Source: Hymenobacter siberiensis (GTDB lineage: Bacteria; Bacteroidota; Bacteroidia; Cytophagales; Hymenobacteraceae). Taken from it: a DNA stretch of 64,000 nucleotides. Location of the stretch: contig NZ_JAHLZY020000001.1 of NCBI RefSeq assembly GCF_018967865.2, positions 4,580,801-4,644,800 on the forward strand, written 5' to 3'. A program made the translations under genes and the position numbers. The stretch's first letter is position 1; every line of letters begins with the position of its first letter. The notes under the pieces are model-generated. The model saw only the letters and a program-made list of their open reading frames with translations. It had not been told where the DNA came from and ran no database searches. Positions 55,652 to 64,000 of this stretch are shown one piece after another.

Positions 55652-58192
55652 CTACGCCAGCACCGGCGCGTCGTTCAGCAGCTCGTCGCCGCTGCGCTCG
55701 CGACGGCGTGCTACGTACACGCCCGTGCCCACCAGCACCAGCAGCAGCGCAATGCTGGCCACCAACGACACCGCATTGCCCACGGCGTAAGACCTCGGCT
55801 CAAACTTGAACTCAATGGTGTGCGCGCCGGCCGGCACCTGTAGGGCCCGCAGCACGTAATCGGCCCGAATGTGCGGCACCGGCTTGCCATCGATGAAAGC
55901 CTGCCAGCCATCGGCGTAATAGATTTCGGAGAACACCACCAGGCCGGCCTGCGTAGCATTGTAGCGGTATTTCAGCTCGTCGGGGCTATAGTTGGTGAGA
56001 GCGATGCTGGAGCCGGCAATGTCGTAGGTCGCGGCTTTTTGCTGCGGAAATTTGCTGGCATCCACCACCGCTTCGGTGGCCGGGCTCAGGGTACTGAGGG
56101 CCGCCATCTCGGCATCGGGGCTGGCCACGGGCTGCACTTCGCTCACAAACCAGGCATTGCCCAGCGCGCCGGGGTTGCGCTGCACTGGCTGCTTGGCGTC
56201 ACCGGTGATGAGGTAGCGCATGTTCAGCATATTGAGCACCTGCTGGTTATTGTTTGAAATCTGGCGTTCGATAAGGTCCTGGTAGCGGCGCAGCTTGGCC
56301 CCGTGGTAGCCACCAATGCTCTTGTGGAAGTATGAAGTCTGGGCTTCGTTGAAGGGATTTTGCACGTTGAGCACGCGGTAGCTCAGGTCCTTATCCTGCA
56401 AAATCAGCTGGTCGGCCGGGCTGAGCTGGAATTCCTCGGCAATGGTTTCGCGCTGAAATTTATTGTCGCCGAGGTAGCGCTTATCCACGCCCCACAAATC
56501 CACCAGCACCAGCACCACCATAATGGCCGCCGCCGGCACCACTTTCAGTTGTCCTTTCAGGTGGAAATACAGCACGCCTAACGCCGCCCCAATAAAGAGC
56601 AGCCCACGCCACACGTCGTTGCGGAGCAAATCGGCGCGGTCGGCGCGCAGCGCGCCCAGCAGCTGCGGCGTGAAACCCTGCTTGGTCAGCTCCCCATCCA
56701 CGGGCGCGGCAAAATCGAAGCTGAAGCTGGCCAGATAAGCCAGCACGCACAACCCGGCCGCGATAGCGCCGGCATACAGCACCTTGGGCAATAATGCCGA
56801 AGCCTCGGCCGAAAGGGGCGCTTTGGTACCCGGTAGCGTGGGCGCAGCGGCCGGCCGGGGCCGCAGGATGCGGCTCAAGGCCAGCGCACCCAGAATGGGC
56901 ATGGCCAGCTGCGCAATCACCAGCGCCATGCTCACGGCCCGAAACTTATTGTAGCCCGGCAGCAGGTCAAAAATCAGGTAGTTAAACGTTTCAAAGTTCT
57001 TACCCCAGGCCAGTAAAATGGACAGCACCGTGCCCGCCAGCAGCCAGTAGCGCGTACGCTTTTCCACCACAAACAGCCCCAGAATGAACAGAAAGCATAC
57101 CACCGCGCCCATATACACCGGCCCGGCCGTGTAGCTCTGCTGGCCCCAGTAGGTGGGCATCGAACCCAAATATTCCTGCGGCAGGCCTGCTTTGGCCAGG
57201 TTAGAATCGGTGCCGAGCGGCATGGAGCTGGCCCCGCCGTAGAAATTGGGAATCAGGAGAGTAATAGTTTCGCCCACACCGTAGCTGTACTGGAACGCGT
57301 AGTCGCGGTCCACGCCCGAGCCGGCGTCCTCCGGGTTGGCGGCCGGGGCCTGGCCGGGCGCAGTAGGCGCGGCCGACTTCAACTCACTCGGGCCCCGGTT
57401 GCTGTATTTGCTATATTCGGCGGTGGTGTAGAGGCGGCCGAAACTCACGCCTACAGCCAGCGCCGCGCCCAGCGCCAGCAGCGCCGTGCGCTTGGCAAAA
57501 TCGGGCAGGCGGCCCGCCCGCACCGCCGATACCAACTCGATAATGCCGAAAATAGCCACCAGCAGCAGCAGGTAGTACGTAATCTGAAGGTGGTTGACGT
57601 GCACGTTCAGCGTGAGGCCCACGGCAAAAAGCGCGGCTCCCAGCCACTTATCGCGGCGGTACGTCACGAGCAGGCCGCCCAGCACCAGCGGCGCGTAGGC
57701 CAGGGCCAGGCTCTTAGTGTTGTGGCCAGCGGCCAGAATGGCCAGGTTGTAGCTCGAAAAGCCCAGCGCCACCGCGCCCGCCACCGCAATGAGCGGCCGC
57801 ACGCCCAGCGCCACCAGCAAAATGTAGCCGCAGAGCAGCGCCAGAAACAGGTTGGCTACCACGGCGGGTAGGCCCAGCGTCATGGCCTTCTGCAAATACC
57901 CGGACCAGTCGCCCGGAAAGTGCAGGCTGATAAGGTACGTGGGCATACCCGAGAACATGGAATTGGTCCATAAAGCCTCTTTGCCCATGGCTTTAGCGTA
58001 CTCCTGCGCCTCGTGCGCCCCCCCCTGGAACTGGGTAATATCGTGCTGAGCCAGGGTTTTGCCATCGAACATGATGGGCGCGAAATACGCGCAGGCAAGC
58101 ACCACGAAAAACAACACCGCCAGCACATGCGGCACAGCCCGCTGCCACCACGGCGCGGACGAAACAGAAGGAGCAGAAGCAACAACAGCCAT
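55652..58192 (-). CDS. YfhO family membrane protein
   Basis: 846 residues with about a dozen helices; the first periplasmic loop has FDGKTLAQHDITQFQGGAHE and the second MFSGMPTYLISLHFPGDW, signatures of the YfhO family. The large C-terminal periplasmic part includes YSPDELKYRYNATQAGLVVFSEIYYADGWQAFIDG, also typical. Family members are GT-C-like and are linked to glycosylation of teichoic acids in Firmicutes; here the substrate is unknown. It lies 84 bp upstream of the ACC-deaminase-like gene on the same strand. Confidence 0.9.
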   Translation of the reverse strand: MAVVASAPSVSSAPWWQRAVPHVLAVLFFVVLACAYFAPIMFDGKTLAQHDITQFQGGAHEAQEYAKAMGKEALWTNSMFSGMPTYLISLHFPGDWSGYLQKAMTLGLPAVVANLFLALLCGYILLVALGVRPLIAVAGAVALGFSSYNLAILAAGHNTKSLALAYAPLVLGGLLVTYRRDKWLGAALFAVGLTLNVHVNHLQITYYLLLLVAIFGIIELVSAVRAGRLPDFAKRTALLALGAALAVGVSFGRLYTTAEYSKYSNRGPSELKSAAPTAPGQAPAANPEDAGSGVDRDYAFQYSYGVGETITLLIPNFYGGASSMPLGTDSNLAKAGLPQEYLGSMPTYWGQQSYTAGPVYMGAVVCFLFILGLFVVEKRTRYWLLAGTVLSILLAWGKNFETFNYLIFDLLPGYNKFRAVSMALVIAQLAMPILGALALSRILRPRPAAAPTLPGTKAPLSAEASALLPKVLYAGAIAAGLCVLAYLASFSFDFAAPVDGELTKQGFTPQLLGALRADRADLLRNDVWRGLLFIGAALGVLYFHLKGQLKVVPAAAIMVVLVLVDLWGVDKRYLGDNKFQRETIAEEFQLSPADQLILQDKDLSYRVLNVQNPFNEAQTSYFHKSIGGYHGAKLRRYQDLIERQISNNNQQVLNMLNMRYLITGDAKQPVQRNPGALGNAWFVSEVQPVASPDAEMAALSTLSPATEAVVDASKFPQQKAATYDIAGSSIALTNYSPDELKYRYNATQAGLVVFSEIYYADGWQAFIDGKPVPHIRADYVLRALQVPAGAHTIEFKFEPRSYAVGNAVSLVASIALLLVLVGTGVYVARRRERSGDELLNDAPVLA

Positions 58193-58318
58193 CAGGGCAA
58201 TTTTGGGGAAAATGAAAACGTGCCCGAAGGTACAGTAGAACCACCCGTAGCCGCTAACGTCCCGGAGTCAATCCCCAAATCCCAAGGCCACTCCAATCTT
58301 CCTGAAATTGACCCTACC

Positions 58319-58585
58319 CTACTTTACTTCCTCAAAATCAATGTATTCCCCACCCTTAAAGTCGTGTGGTTGTTTGCCCTGTTCTGCCACGGGCGGCACA
58401 TAGTCCACCCGCACTTCGCCGGGCTGGGCATTAGGGCTGCTATCGGGCCGTGCCTGGGGCGGCACCACAAAGCCTCCGTTGCGCATCTGCTTGCGCACAA
58501 AGCCGCTTAGCGCCAGCCGCAGCACAATGGGCAGCAGGTATCGAACCGCGAAAAAAATCAGAATGAATATGAGCCAAAATTTCAT
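58319..58585 (-). CDS. DUF4834 family small membrane protein
   Basis: 88 residues. MKFWLIFILIFFAVRYLLPIVLRL is a single N-terminal helix, followed by a Pro/Gln-rich cytoplasmic tail ending GGEYIDFEEVK, the typical DUF4834 ending. Small and restricted to this phylum; function unknown. The frame is open upstream, but the helix should be near the start. Confidence 0.85.
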   Translation of the reverse strand: MKFWLIFILIFFAVRYLLPIVLRLALSGFVRKQMRNGGFVVPPQARPDSSPNAQPGEVRVDYVPPVAEQGKQPHDFKGGEYIDFEEVK

Positions 58586-58823
58586 ATAGCTGGAAACGTA
58601 AACGCCGCCACAAAGTACGGTCAGCGCCTGCTGACGTGCACTCGGCACTTTTGCTTTACATAAACGGCCCGCTCCGGCTTATCGGTTCCGCAGCGCGAGG
58701 GCAACAGTACCAGCCAGACCAGCGGTAGGTGAGCGCAGTGATTTCGGGGGAAGCAGGAAAGACTGTTTCCTAATGCAAACGCACGGCCCCGGGTTCGGTT
58801 GCTAAATTTTTCTCCAGTTGTGG
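58586..58823. other. Non-coding gap upstream of the tRNA promoter
   Basis: About 240 bp with no credible ORF, repeat or hairpin. Confidence 0.5.
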
Positions 58824-58855
58824 TTGCGTGGCTTCCGGCCTATTGCCTATCTTTG
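58824..58855 (+). promoter_or_regulatory. Promoter of tRNA-Thr
   Basis: TTG at 58824-58826, 21 nt, TATCTTTG at 58848-58855: an exact match to TTG-N19-21-TAnnTTTG, about 35 nt before the tRNA 5' end. Confidence 0.8.
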
Positions 58856-58889
58856 CAGCCCCATCCGATAAACCGTTGGTCGGGAACAA

Positions 58890-58965
58890 GCCGCTTTAGC
58901 TCAGTTGGTAGAGCAGCTCATTCGTAATGAGCAGGTCGTTGGTTCGAGTCCAATAAGCGGCTCCA
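58890..58965 (+). tRNA. tRNA-Thr (CGT)
   Basis: Full cloverleaf: acceptor GCCGCTT/AAGCGGC, D arm TAGCTCAGTTGGTAGAGC, anticodon stem GCTCA/TGAGC around loop TTCGTAA (anticodon CGT, reading ACG), T arm with GGTTCGAGTC, discriminator T. CCA is encoded (58963-58965). Confidence 0.97.
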
Positions 58966-59013
58966 AATAAAAAGGCCCTGAAACCGCATTGCGATTTCAG
59001 GGCCTTTTTATTT
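58965..59013. terminator. Terminator after tRNA-Thr (bidirectional)
   Basis: AAATAAAAAGGCCCTGAAA / TTTCAGGGCCTTTTTATTT is a perfect 19-bp stem with an 11-nt loop, shared with the convergent GGGPS gene. Confidence 0.92.
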
Positions 59014-59037
59014 GGAGCAAAGCCATCTGCCGCGCAG

Positions 59038-59823
59038 TTATTGGAAAACGCGCTGCGAAGCCGCCACTTGGTTGAACGAAGCGACCACGCCCACCGCCTC
59101 GGCCAGAAACTCCGGGTTGGCCTCAATATGGTTGCCCACCACCACCACGTCGGCCCCGGCTGCCAGGGCTGCATACAATCTCTCGCCTGAGTTCAGCCCG
59201 CCACCCACAATGAGGGGCGCACTCACGGCTTCGCGCACGGCCGCAATCATCGCACCGGATACCGGGTTTTGAGCCCCGCTGCCACCGTCGAGATACATCA
59301 GCTTCAGCCCCAGCTGCTCGCCAGCCAGTGCCGTGCAGGCCGCGATACCCGGCTTATTGTGCGGCATGGGTGCGGTACCACTCATGTAGGAAGCCGTGGT
59401 AGGCCGGCCCGAATCGACCAGCATATAGCCCGTCGACAGCAGTTGCAAGCCGCTGGCCTTGAGGCGCGGCGCGGCCACCACGTGCTGGCCAATCAAAAAA
59501 TCAGGGTTGCGGCCCGAGATGAGCGAGAGCAGCAGCAAGCCATCGGCCGGGCCATCGAGGTGCATGCTGTGGCTGGGAAACAGCAGCACCGGCACATCAG
59601 AATGGGCCTTGATTAACGTGATAAGGGCAGCTTGGTGCGAACTAAGCACCAGGCTGCCCCCCACAAAAAAGTAATCGACCGGATGCGCCTCACTCAGGCC
59701 GAGCAGGTGCAACAGGCTGGTTTCATCCAGGTTGTCCGGGTCGAGCAATACGGCCAGCGCTTTGCGGCCATGCTGCTGCCGGGCACGCAGCGCATCATAA
59801 AGACTTAGAAGGGTTAGACGCAT
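59038..59823 (-). CDS. Geranylgeranylglyceryl phosphate synthase-family (PcrB/GGGPS) protein
   Basis: 261 residues, TIM-barrel prenyltransferase. ALAVLLDPDN (D of substrate site), FFVGGSLVLSSHQA, LLFPSHSMHLDGPADGLL, IGQHVVAAPRL, STGYMLVDSG, KLMYLDGGSGAQNPV and APLIVGGGLNSGERL are the family blocks. It joins glycerol-1-phosphate to a polyprenyl diphosphate. Group II bacterial enzymes exist in this phylum; the product's role is not settled. Its start overlaps the end of the upstream gene by 29 bp. Confidence 0.93.
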   Translation of the reverse strand: MRLTLLSLYDALRARQQHGRKALAVLLDPDNLDETSLLHLLGLSEAHPVDYFFVGGSLVLSSHQAALITLIKAHSDVPVLLFPSHSMHLDGPADGLLLLSLISGRNPDFLIGQHVVAAPRLKASGLQLLSTGYMLVDSGRPTTASYMSGTAPMPHNKPGIAACTALAGEQLGLKLMYLDGGSGAQNPVSGAMIAAVREAVSAPLIVGGGLNSGERLYAALAAGADVVVVGNHIEANPEFLAEAVGVVASFNQVAASQRVFQ

Positions 59824-60649
59824 CCGAGGAATCAGAAGGAGCAGACGAGGCGACGGGAGAAGCCCCCGTTTCGGCTGTGCCGTAGCCGGGAGAAGTCGCA
59901 AGGTCGGCATTTTTGTCCGCCGGGAAAAACTCGCCTACTTTTTTCGTCACCATGGCCAGGGCTACAGCCGCCGCCTGAGCCACCAATACCTTACCGGTAT
60001 CAGACTGCAGAAATGCCTGAAATACCGAGCCCACTATGCGCGAGCGGGATTTTTTAGCGCAGCCAGCCGGTGCGGACTCGTCGAAAGCCTGCGAGGCAGG
60101 CAGCCGGCGGCTGTCGTCGTAAGGCAAATCCTGAAACGGGTCTTCCTCAAACTTCTCATCCGCGTAAGTCGAACCCGCGACAAAGGGCGCGGCAGCAGCC
60201 GTCTCCGACGGATTCTCGTCCGGATGCGAAGCCGTGGAGCCAAAGCCCAGGTCATCGGCTTCGTGGGCGTACTGCTGGTATTGCACAAAAGCACGGGCCG
60301 ATTCTTCTGCGGACTTGTGCGCCAGGTTATCACCTTTTTTGCCCTTCTTATCCTTCTTGCTTTTGCTGTTGGAATAATAGTCGGCACCAAACTCGTAGTC
60401 GTTATCGGCCTCGCTATGGTCGGCCACGTACTTCTGCTGAGCACGCTTGCGCTTCTTGCCGCCAATCAGCTTCGTGATGAGCCATACGCCACCGGCCAGG
60501 CCGGCACATACCAGCGCCACCTTGCCCACCACCACCGATTGCTCCTTGATGTGGTCCACGTCGCCGCGCAAGGCGCGCTCATACTCCAGTTTTTTGCGTT
60601 CGAGAAATTCTTTTTGCTCGTCGAACAGGGGGTTTTGCAACTCACTCAT
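59795..60649 (-). CDS. Hypothetical membrane-linked protein of the GGGPS cluster
   Basis: 284 residues: an N-terminal coiled-coil-like stretch (DEQKEFLERKKLEYERALRG), one membrane helix (VALVCAGLAGGVWLITKLIG), a charged low-complexity region (KSKKDKKGKKGD; poly-Asp/Glu/Pro), a second amphipathic or hydrophobic segment (VLVAQAAAVALAMVTKKVGE) and a Ser/Ala/Pro tail. No known domain. It lies between a holin-like gene (12 bp upstream) and GGGPS (29-bp overlap), so all three are probably one operon. Confidence 0.75.
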   Translation of the reverse strand: MSELQNPLFDEQKEFLERKKLEYERALRGDVDHIKEQSVVVGKVALVCAGLAGGVWLITKLIGGKKRKRAQQKYVADHSEADNDYEFGADYYSNSKSKKDKKGKKGDNLAHKSAEESARAFVQYQQYAHEADDLGFGSTASHPDENPSETAAAAPFVAGSTYADEKFEEDPFQDLPYDDSRRLPASQAFDESAPAGCAKKSRSRIVGSVFQAFLQSDTGKVLVAQAAAVALAMVTKKVGEFFPADKNADLATSPGYGTAETGASPVASSAPSDSSDASNPSKSL

Positions 60650-60661
60650 AAGAAGGTCGGC

Positions 60662-61039
60662 TTAGGCTTGGCGTTTATCAGATTTGTAAATGGTGTCCTT
60701 GAGCACCTTGTTGGCAAGACCTTGGAAGGCCGTTTTATCAACGCCCACCAGCACCAGCACCATCAGTACCAAGTAGAAGCCAGCTACGATACCAAAGCCC
60801 CAGTAAGAACTATTTAGCGCGGAATTGAGCGCCAATCCGGCAAATACGCTCACAAAGATTACAAACAACAACCCCAGAATGGCCAGGGTAGCGCCGTGAA
60901 TAGTGCCCACAAAAATAGTGGATACTTTTTGCTGTATTTCCAGCCGAACCAGGTCGATGCGGGTATCGAGGTAGCCCGTTAGATTACCAATCAAGCTGTC
61001 GTTGCGAGGGGTTTTGGAAGTATCGTCGTCGTTAAACAT
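60662..61039 (-). CDS. Phage holin-like family protein
   Basis: 125 residues: an amphipathic N-terminus (NLTGYLDTRIDLVRLEIQQKV) and two hydrophobic helices (TLAILGLLFVIFVSVFAGLAL and GFGIVAGFYLVLMVLVLVGV). This is the shape of the holin superfamily 3-6/Holin-X type found widely on bacterial chromosomes outside prophages. The location is the inner membrane; despite its name no lysis role is implied. It is the first gene of the three-gene unit. Confidence 0.8.
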   Translation of the reverse strand: MFNDDDTSKTPRNDSLIGNLTGYLDTRIDLVRLEIQQKVSTIFVGTIHGATLAILGLLFVIFVSVFAGLALNSALNSSYWGFGIVAGFYLVLMVLVLVGVDKTAFQGLANKVLKDTIYKSDKRQA

Positions 61040-61186
61040 GCGGCGCGAAAAAGGGGTGACACAAGAAAAAATGAGCCCGGCTGTTTCATTGATTTAACAA
61101 GAAAAAAAGCATCCGACCGTACCGGTTCTACGGAAAATTTCGGCGCGTGGCTGACTTTTGCCCCCACCTTTGTGTTTGCCGTTAGC

Positions 61187-62326
61187 GTGAGTCAGAATCA
61201 TTACCAAGTTCTTGGAGTTGCCCCCACCGCCCCGGCCGCCGATATCAAGCGCGCCTACCGGCAGTTGGTGGTGCGCTACCATCCCGATAAGCACGGCGGC
61301 GATGTGCGCTATGAGGAGCAGTTTAAAGCCGTTGCCGTGGCCTATGGCATCCTCGGTGACCCTGCCCGACGGGCCACCTACGACTTCCAGCTAACCCAGG
61401 CAGCCCGCCGCGCCGCCGAAGCCCAGCGCCAGCAGCAGCAGCGGCCCGTGTCGCAGCACGTCTACGGCGTACCCATGCCTCCCCCCGCCCCGCTCCGCAC
61501 CCGTCCTCCCGCTGGCAGCCGCGAGCGGCACTACCAGCGCATTCCGCACCAGCGTCCTTCCTTCAATCGGCGCGACTGGCTTTTCACCCTGCTTTTCATC
61601 GCGGGAATTGTGCTGTTTGCCATGGCCGTAAAAGTGACCATGGACCACGTCTCCGCCACCAGCAACTACGCCGATGGGCTGCGAGCCTACGTGCGCGGCG
61701 ATTGGTCGGCAGCATCCAGCTACCTGGACGAAACGCTGCACTTCCGCCCCGACTATGCGCCCGCCCTGCGACGGCGCGGCGAGCTGGCGCGTTTTCACCT
61801 CCACGATGCACGCGCCGCACGCGCCGACTTCCAGGCCGCACTCCAGCAGCCCCAATCCCGTCGCCTCACCGCCGACCTGCTCTACCAGCTGGGCCGCTGC
61901 GAGGCCACCCTCGGCCGCGCTCGCACCGCCGACTTCAATTACACCCGCTCCCTGGCCCTCGACAGCACCCGCAGCACCGTCTACCTCGCCCGGGGCGAAA
62001 CCCGCCTGCTCGACCTGCACCAGCCAGCCCTAGCCGTAGCCGATTTCACCACTGGCCTGAGCCAATACCAACGCGCCGGGCGCAAAGCCCCCTGGCATTA
62101 CACCCAATTGCGTGGCGTGGCCTTCGCCGCCCTCGCCCGCTACCCCGAAGCCCGTTCCGACTACTTCCGAGTGCTCCAGGCCAATCCCACCGATGGCCGC
62201 ACCCACTTCCTGCTCGGCAAGCTGGCTGCTCACACCAACGATTCCACCGCCGCCTGCGAGTTCTATCGCCGCGCTCTGCAGTTGGGTTACGAATACGCCC
62301 GAACCGCCAAGGCCGCCTGCCGTTAG
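61187..62326 (+). CDS. J-domain protein with TPR repeats
   Basis: 379 residues. J domain at residues 3-65 with YRQLVVRYHPDKHGG containing the HPD motif; a Gln-rich linker; one membrane helix (WLFTLLFIAGIVLFAMAVKV, ~130-150); then TPR repeats up to the C-terminus (SAASSYLDETLHFRPDYAPA; YPEARSDYFRVLQANPTDGR). The J domain should recruit DnaK to the membrane. No Gly/Phe or zinc-finger region, so it is a class C J protein. GTG 61187 gives the family start (VSQNHYQVLG); a GTG five codons upstream is an alternative. Confidence 0.88.
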   Translation: MSQNHYQVLGVAPTAPAADIKRAYRQLVVRYHPDKHGGDVRYEEQFKAVAVAYGILGDPARRATYDFQLTQAARRAAEAQRQQQQRPVSQHVYGVPMPPPAPLRTRPPAGSRERHYQRIPHQRPSFNRRDWLFTLLFIAGIVLFAMAVKVTMDHVSATSNYADGLRAYVRGDWSAASSYLDETLHFRPDYAPALRRRGELARFHLHDARAARADFQAALQQPQSRRLTADLLYQLGRCEATLGRARTADFNYTRSLALDSTRSTVYLARGETRLLDLHQPALAVADFTTGLSQYQRAGRKAPWHYTQLRGVAFAALARYPEARSDYFRVLQANPTDGRTHFLLGKLAAHTNDSTAACEFYRRALQLGYEYARTAKAACR

Positions 62327-62346
62327 CCCCATCCCCACTACGCAAA

Positions 62347-62378
62347 CAACCGCCGCCGGCCAAAGCCAGCGGCGGTTG
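62347..62378. terminator. Hairpin between convergent genes
   Basis: CAACCGCCGC / GCGGCGGTTG, 10-bp stem, 12-nt loop; no clear T tract, so termination is uncertain. Confidence 0.55.
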
Positions 62379-62408
62379 CCGAAGTTGCATTCAAAAGCTC
62401 AGAAAGCC

Positions 62409-62981
62409 TTACTGGGGCATCAACACCGTGTTCACTACGTGGATAACGCCGTTGCTCTGCATTACGTCTGCGATAGTCACAGTCGATATGCCGCCTTTTT
62501 CGTCCTTCAACTCGATGGTTTTGCCTTTAATCATCGCCGTAAGAGTACCACCGCTCACCGTCTTCAGCGTAGCCTTGCCACCACCAGCCTTGATGGCTTT
62601 CTTGAGGTCAGCGGCAGTCATACGGCCAGCCACAACGTGGTAGGTCAGAATTTTGGTCAGCGTAGCCTTATTCTCAGGCTTCACCAGCGTTTCTACCGTG
62701 CCAGCAGGTAGTTTGTTGAAGGCTTCGTTAGTAGGAGCAAATACGGTGAAAGGACCAGCGCTGCTTAGCGTTTCAACTAGGCCTGCGGCTTTCACAGCAG
62801 CCACCAGCGTCGTGTGGTCTTTCGAGTTAACTGCATTTTCCACGATGTTTTTCGTGGGGTACATAGCCGCACCACCTACCATTACGGTACCGGGCATTTT
62901 TTTAGTTTGGGCCGAAACATTGGTAACAGCAGCAGCGCTGAGGAAAGTAACCAAGGCAAGGGAGAACAAAGACTTTTTCAT
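62409..62981 (-). CDS. Fasciclin (FAS1) domain secreted protein
   Basis: 190 residues, signal peptide MKKSLFSLALVTFLSAAAVT...SAQ. One FAS1 domain: TLVAAVKAAGLVETLSSAGPFTVFAPTNEAF, TYHVVAGRMTAADLKKAI, VTIADVMQSNGVIHVVNTVL (H1, H2 and YH motifs). FAS1 proteins act in adhesion. No sorting domain is present. The frame is open upstream, but the signal peptide sets the start. Confidence 0.94.
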   Translation of the reverse strand: MKKSLFSLALVTFLSAAAVTNVSAQTKKMPGTVMVGGAAMYPTKNIVENAVNSKDHTTLVAAVKAAGLVETLSSAGPFTVFAPTNEAFNKLPAGTVETLVKPENKATLTKILTYHVVAGRMTAADLKKAIKAGGGKATLKTVSGGTLTAMIKGKTIELKDEKGGISTVTIADVMQSNGVIHVVNTVLMPQ

Positions 62982-63153
62982 CGGTATAAAGAAATGGTTA
63001 GTTTTTTTGATTGATGCATCACCTACGCCATTCCTTCGCCCAGCGGATTGCATCGCCGATAAGTTTTACTAGAAAAATCGTCCAACGCTGATTTATGTCA
63101 GCGATTATAAATGACTTGTTCATGCTAGTAGCCACGCATAGCGCAAATACTTA
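62982..63153. other. AT-rich promoter region before IS1595
   Basis: 172 bp between the fasciclin gene and the IS; AT-rich, probably the fasciclin promoter. No TAnnTTTG exact match was found. Confidence 0.4.
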
Positions 63154-63898
63154 GGGGCTTAGGAAGCAAAATTCAAAAAATGGGGCATAACTCACTGTTA
63201 TGCAATCAGCTAACCGCTATTATAAGTGCAGCAAAATTTCGGAGGTCAAATTTCGCTACTTGCTGCGCCTGTTTGCCTTGGATTTGACGGCCTCGGATAC
63301 GGCCCGCCTCATGGACCTGAGCGTGCGGGCCGTCAATGACCTCTACCTGCTGTTGCGCCACCGACTCCTGACCTGGAGCCCCGCGCCGGCCGAACTCGAC
63401 GGAGCGGTCGAACTTGACGAGAGCTACTTCGGTACGCGCCGGGTGCGCGGCAAACGCGGGCGCGGAGCCAGCGGCAAAACCATCGTCTTCGGCCTGTTTA
63501 AACGCGGTAGGCAGGTATCACGGAAATCGTGCCCGACTGCTCGAAAAAGACCTTGCAGGCCATCATACGCGGTAAAATCGACGTAGCCGCGATGGTCAAC
63601 ACCGATGGCTGGCGCGGTTATGATGGGCTGGTAGACGTGGGCTTTGACCGCCACTTCCGCGTCCGCCATGGCCAAGACGAATTCGTGCAAGGCGCCTCGC
63701 TCATCAACGGCATCGAGTCCTTCTGGAGCTTCACCAAAGCCCGCCTCCAGCAGTTCAAGGGCGTGCCCAGGCACACCTTCTTACTGCATTTGAAAGTGTC
63801 TGGATTTCGCTTCAATCATCGCTACGGGAACCGCTATAAATTGCCCCTTAAATCACTTTGCCAACAGCCCCTATAAATCTGTTTGCTTCCTAAGCCCC
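63154..63898 (+). mobile_element. IS1595-family insertion sequence (IS1016-like)
   Basis: 745 bp with perfect 17-bp terminal inverted repeats GGGGCTTAGGAAGCAAA / TTTGCTTCCTAAGCCCC. It contains one transposase gene with a frameshift. The expected 8-bp target duplication is not obvious: flanks AATACTTA and ATACCTAT share only ATAC. Confidence 0.9.
63200..63876 (+). pseudogene. IS1595-family transposase, frameshifted
   Basis: Two overlapping frames together give a complete ISXO2-like DDE transposase. The first (from 63200) has ELDGAVELDESYFGTRR (first Asp) and KRGRGASGKTIVFGLFKR; the second has VPDCSKKTL, NTDGWRGYDGL (second Asp) and INGIESFWSFTKARLQQFKG (Glu). The break is near 63509-63515: GTATCACGG where GTATACACGG would continue the frame, i.e. 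one missing A. Family members are normally a single ORF, so this is a lesion or a sequence error. Confidence 0.85.
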
Positions 63899-64000
63899 AT
63901 ACCTATTCAACATTGTTAGCTTCGGCGTAATCACCATTATCAAGCATGGAAAGTATTTGACAAATGGTAACAACCCAGTATAAACTCTTTCTGCATCATC
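63899..64000. other. Window end
   Basis: AT-rich sequence after the IS; nothing recognisable. Confidence 0.3.

Noticed and set aside
60662..61039. Holin-like gene as evidence for a prophage
   Set aside because: No integrase, capsid, tail or lysin gene is nearby, and the family is widespread on chromosomes.

Overview
The window looks like a chromosomal segment of a high-GC member of the Bacteroidota, most likely Hymenobacter or a close relative in the Cytophagales. The supporting evidence is a fused murF-alr gene, a gliding-motility/type IX secretion C-terminal domain and a second T9SS-type sorting domain, families largely confined to this phylum (DUF4834, DUF5686 with a CarboxypepD-like domain, head GIN, PcrB-type GGGPS), promoters of the form TTG-N19-21-TAnnTTTG, and general lack of Shine-Dalgarno sequences. 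The genus assignment is an inference. No plasmid, prophage or CRISPR hallmark was seen. Mobile DNA is limited to one IS1595-type element (63154-63898), a truncated IS5-type transposase (27929-28444) and a 143-bp MITE-like element (34028-34170).

Layout. 1-1.7 kb: end of a flippase-like membrane protein, a small lipoprotein and a LysM protein. 1.9-7.1 kb: a methionine locus. A phylum-type promoter leads into a SAM-I riboswitch, then a 13-codon ORF with seven Cys codons that overlaps a hairpin, then a peroxiredoxin-like gene, metY, metX and homoserine dehydrogenase. 7.2-13.6 kb: secreted esterase, LD-carboxypeptidase, M28 peptidase, cysS, EEP-family phosphohydrolase. 13.8-25.7 kb: a very large secreted adhesin-like protein with one frameshift, cyanophycinase-like peptidase, mgtE, arfB, a KAS III-type synthase, a head GIN protein, a porin, an esterase and an RsmI-like methyltransferase. 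25.8-31.3 kb: amt, a decapitated histidine kinase, IS5 debris, feoB and feoA. 31.5-38.1 kb: a duplicated convergent gene pair (CarboxypepD_reg-like secreted protein facing an alpha/beta hydrolase) with an OmpA-like lipoprotein and a MITE between the copies. 38.4-44.2 kb: murF-alr and a pair of M16 peptidases. 44.4-49.0 kb: OxyR-like regulator, a heavily decayed TPR histidine kinase and an amidohydrolase. 49.2-62.3 kb: DUF5686 protein, recX, DUF4230, GT-C glycosyltransferase, ACC-deaminase-like PLP enzyme, YfhO, DUF4834, tRNA-Thr(CGT), a lipid cluster (GGGPS, hypothetical, holin-like) and a J-domain protein. The end holds a fasciclin protein and the IS1595 element.

The most unusual theme is the density of long inverted repeats. 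At least seven belong to one family (GTCATnCTGAGCGCAGCGAAG). Others sit between convergent genes with both stop codons at or inside the outer ends of the arms. Similar repeats also lie inside the coding frames of cysS, the EEP protein and murF-alr without breaking the frame. A second theme is promoters in which TAnnTTTG is followed by exactly 4 nt and then the start codon, which predicts leaderless mRNAs for cysS, an esterase, the OxyR-like gene and a glycosyltransferase. A third is the methionine leader, where a SAM aptamer and a Cys-codon-rich leader peptide appear to act in series.
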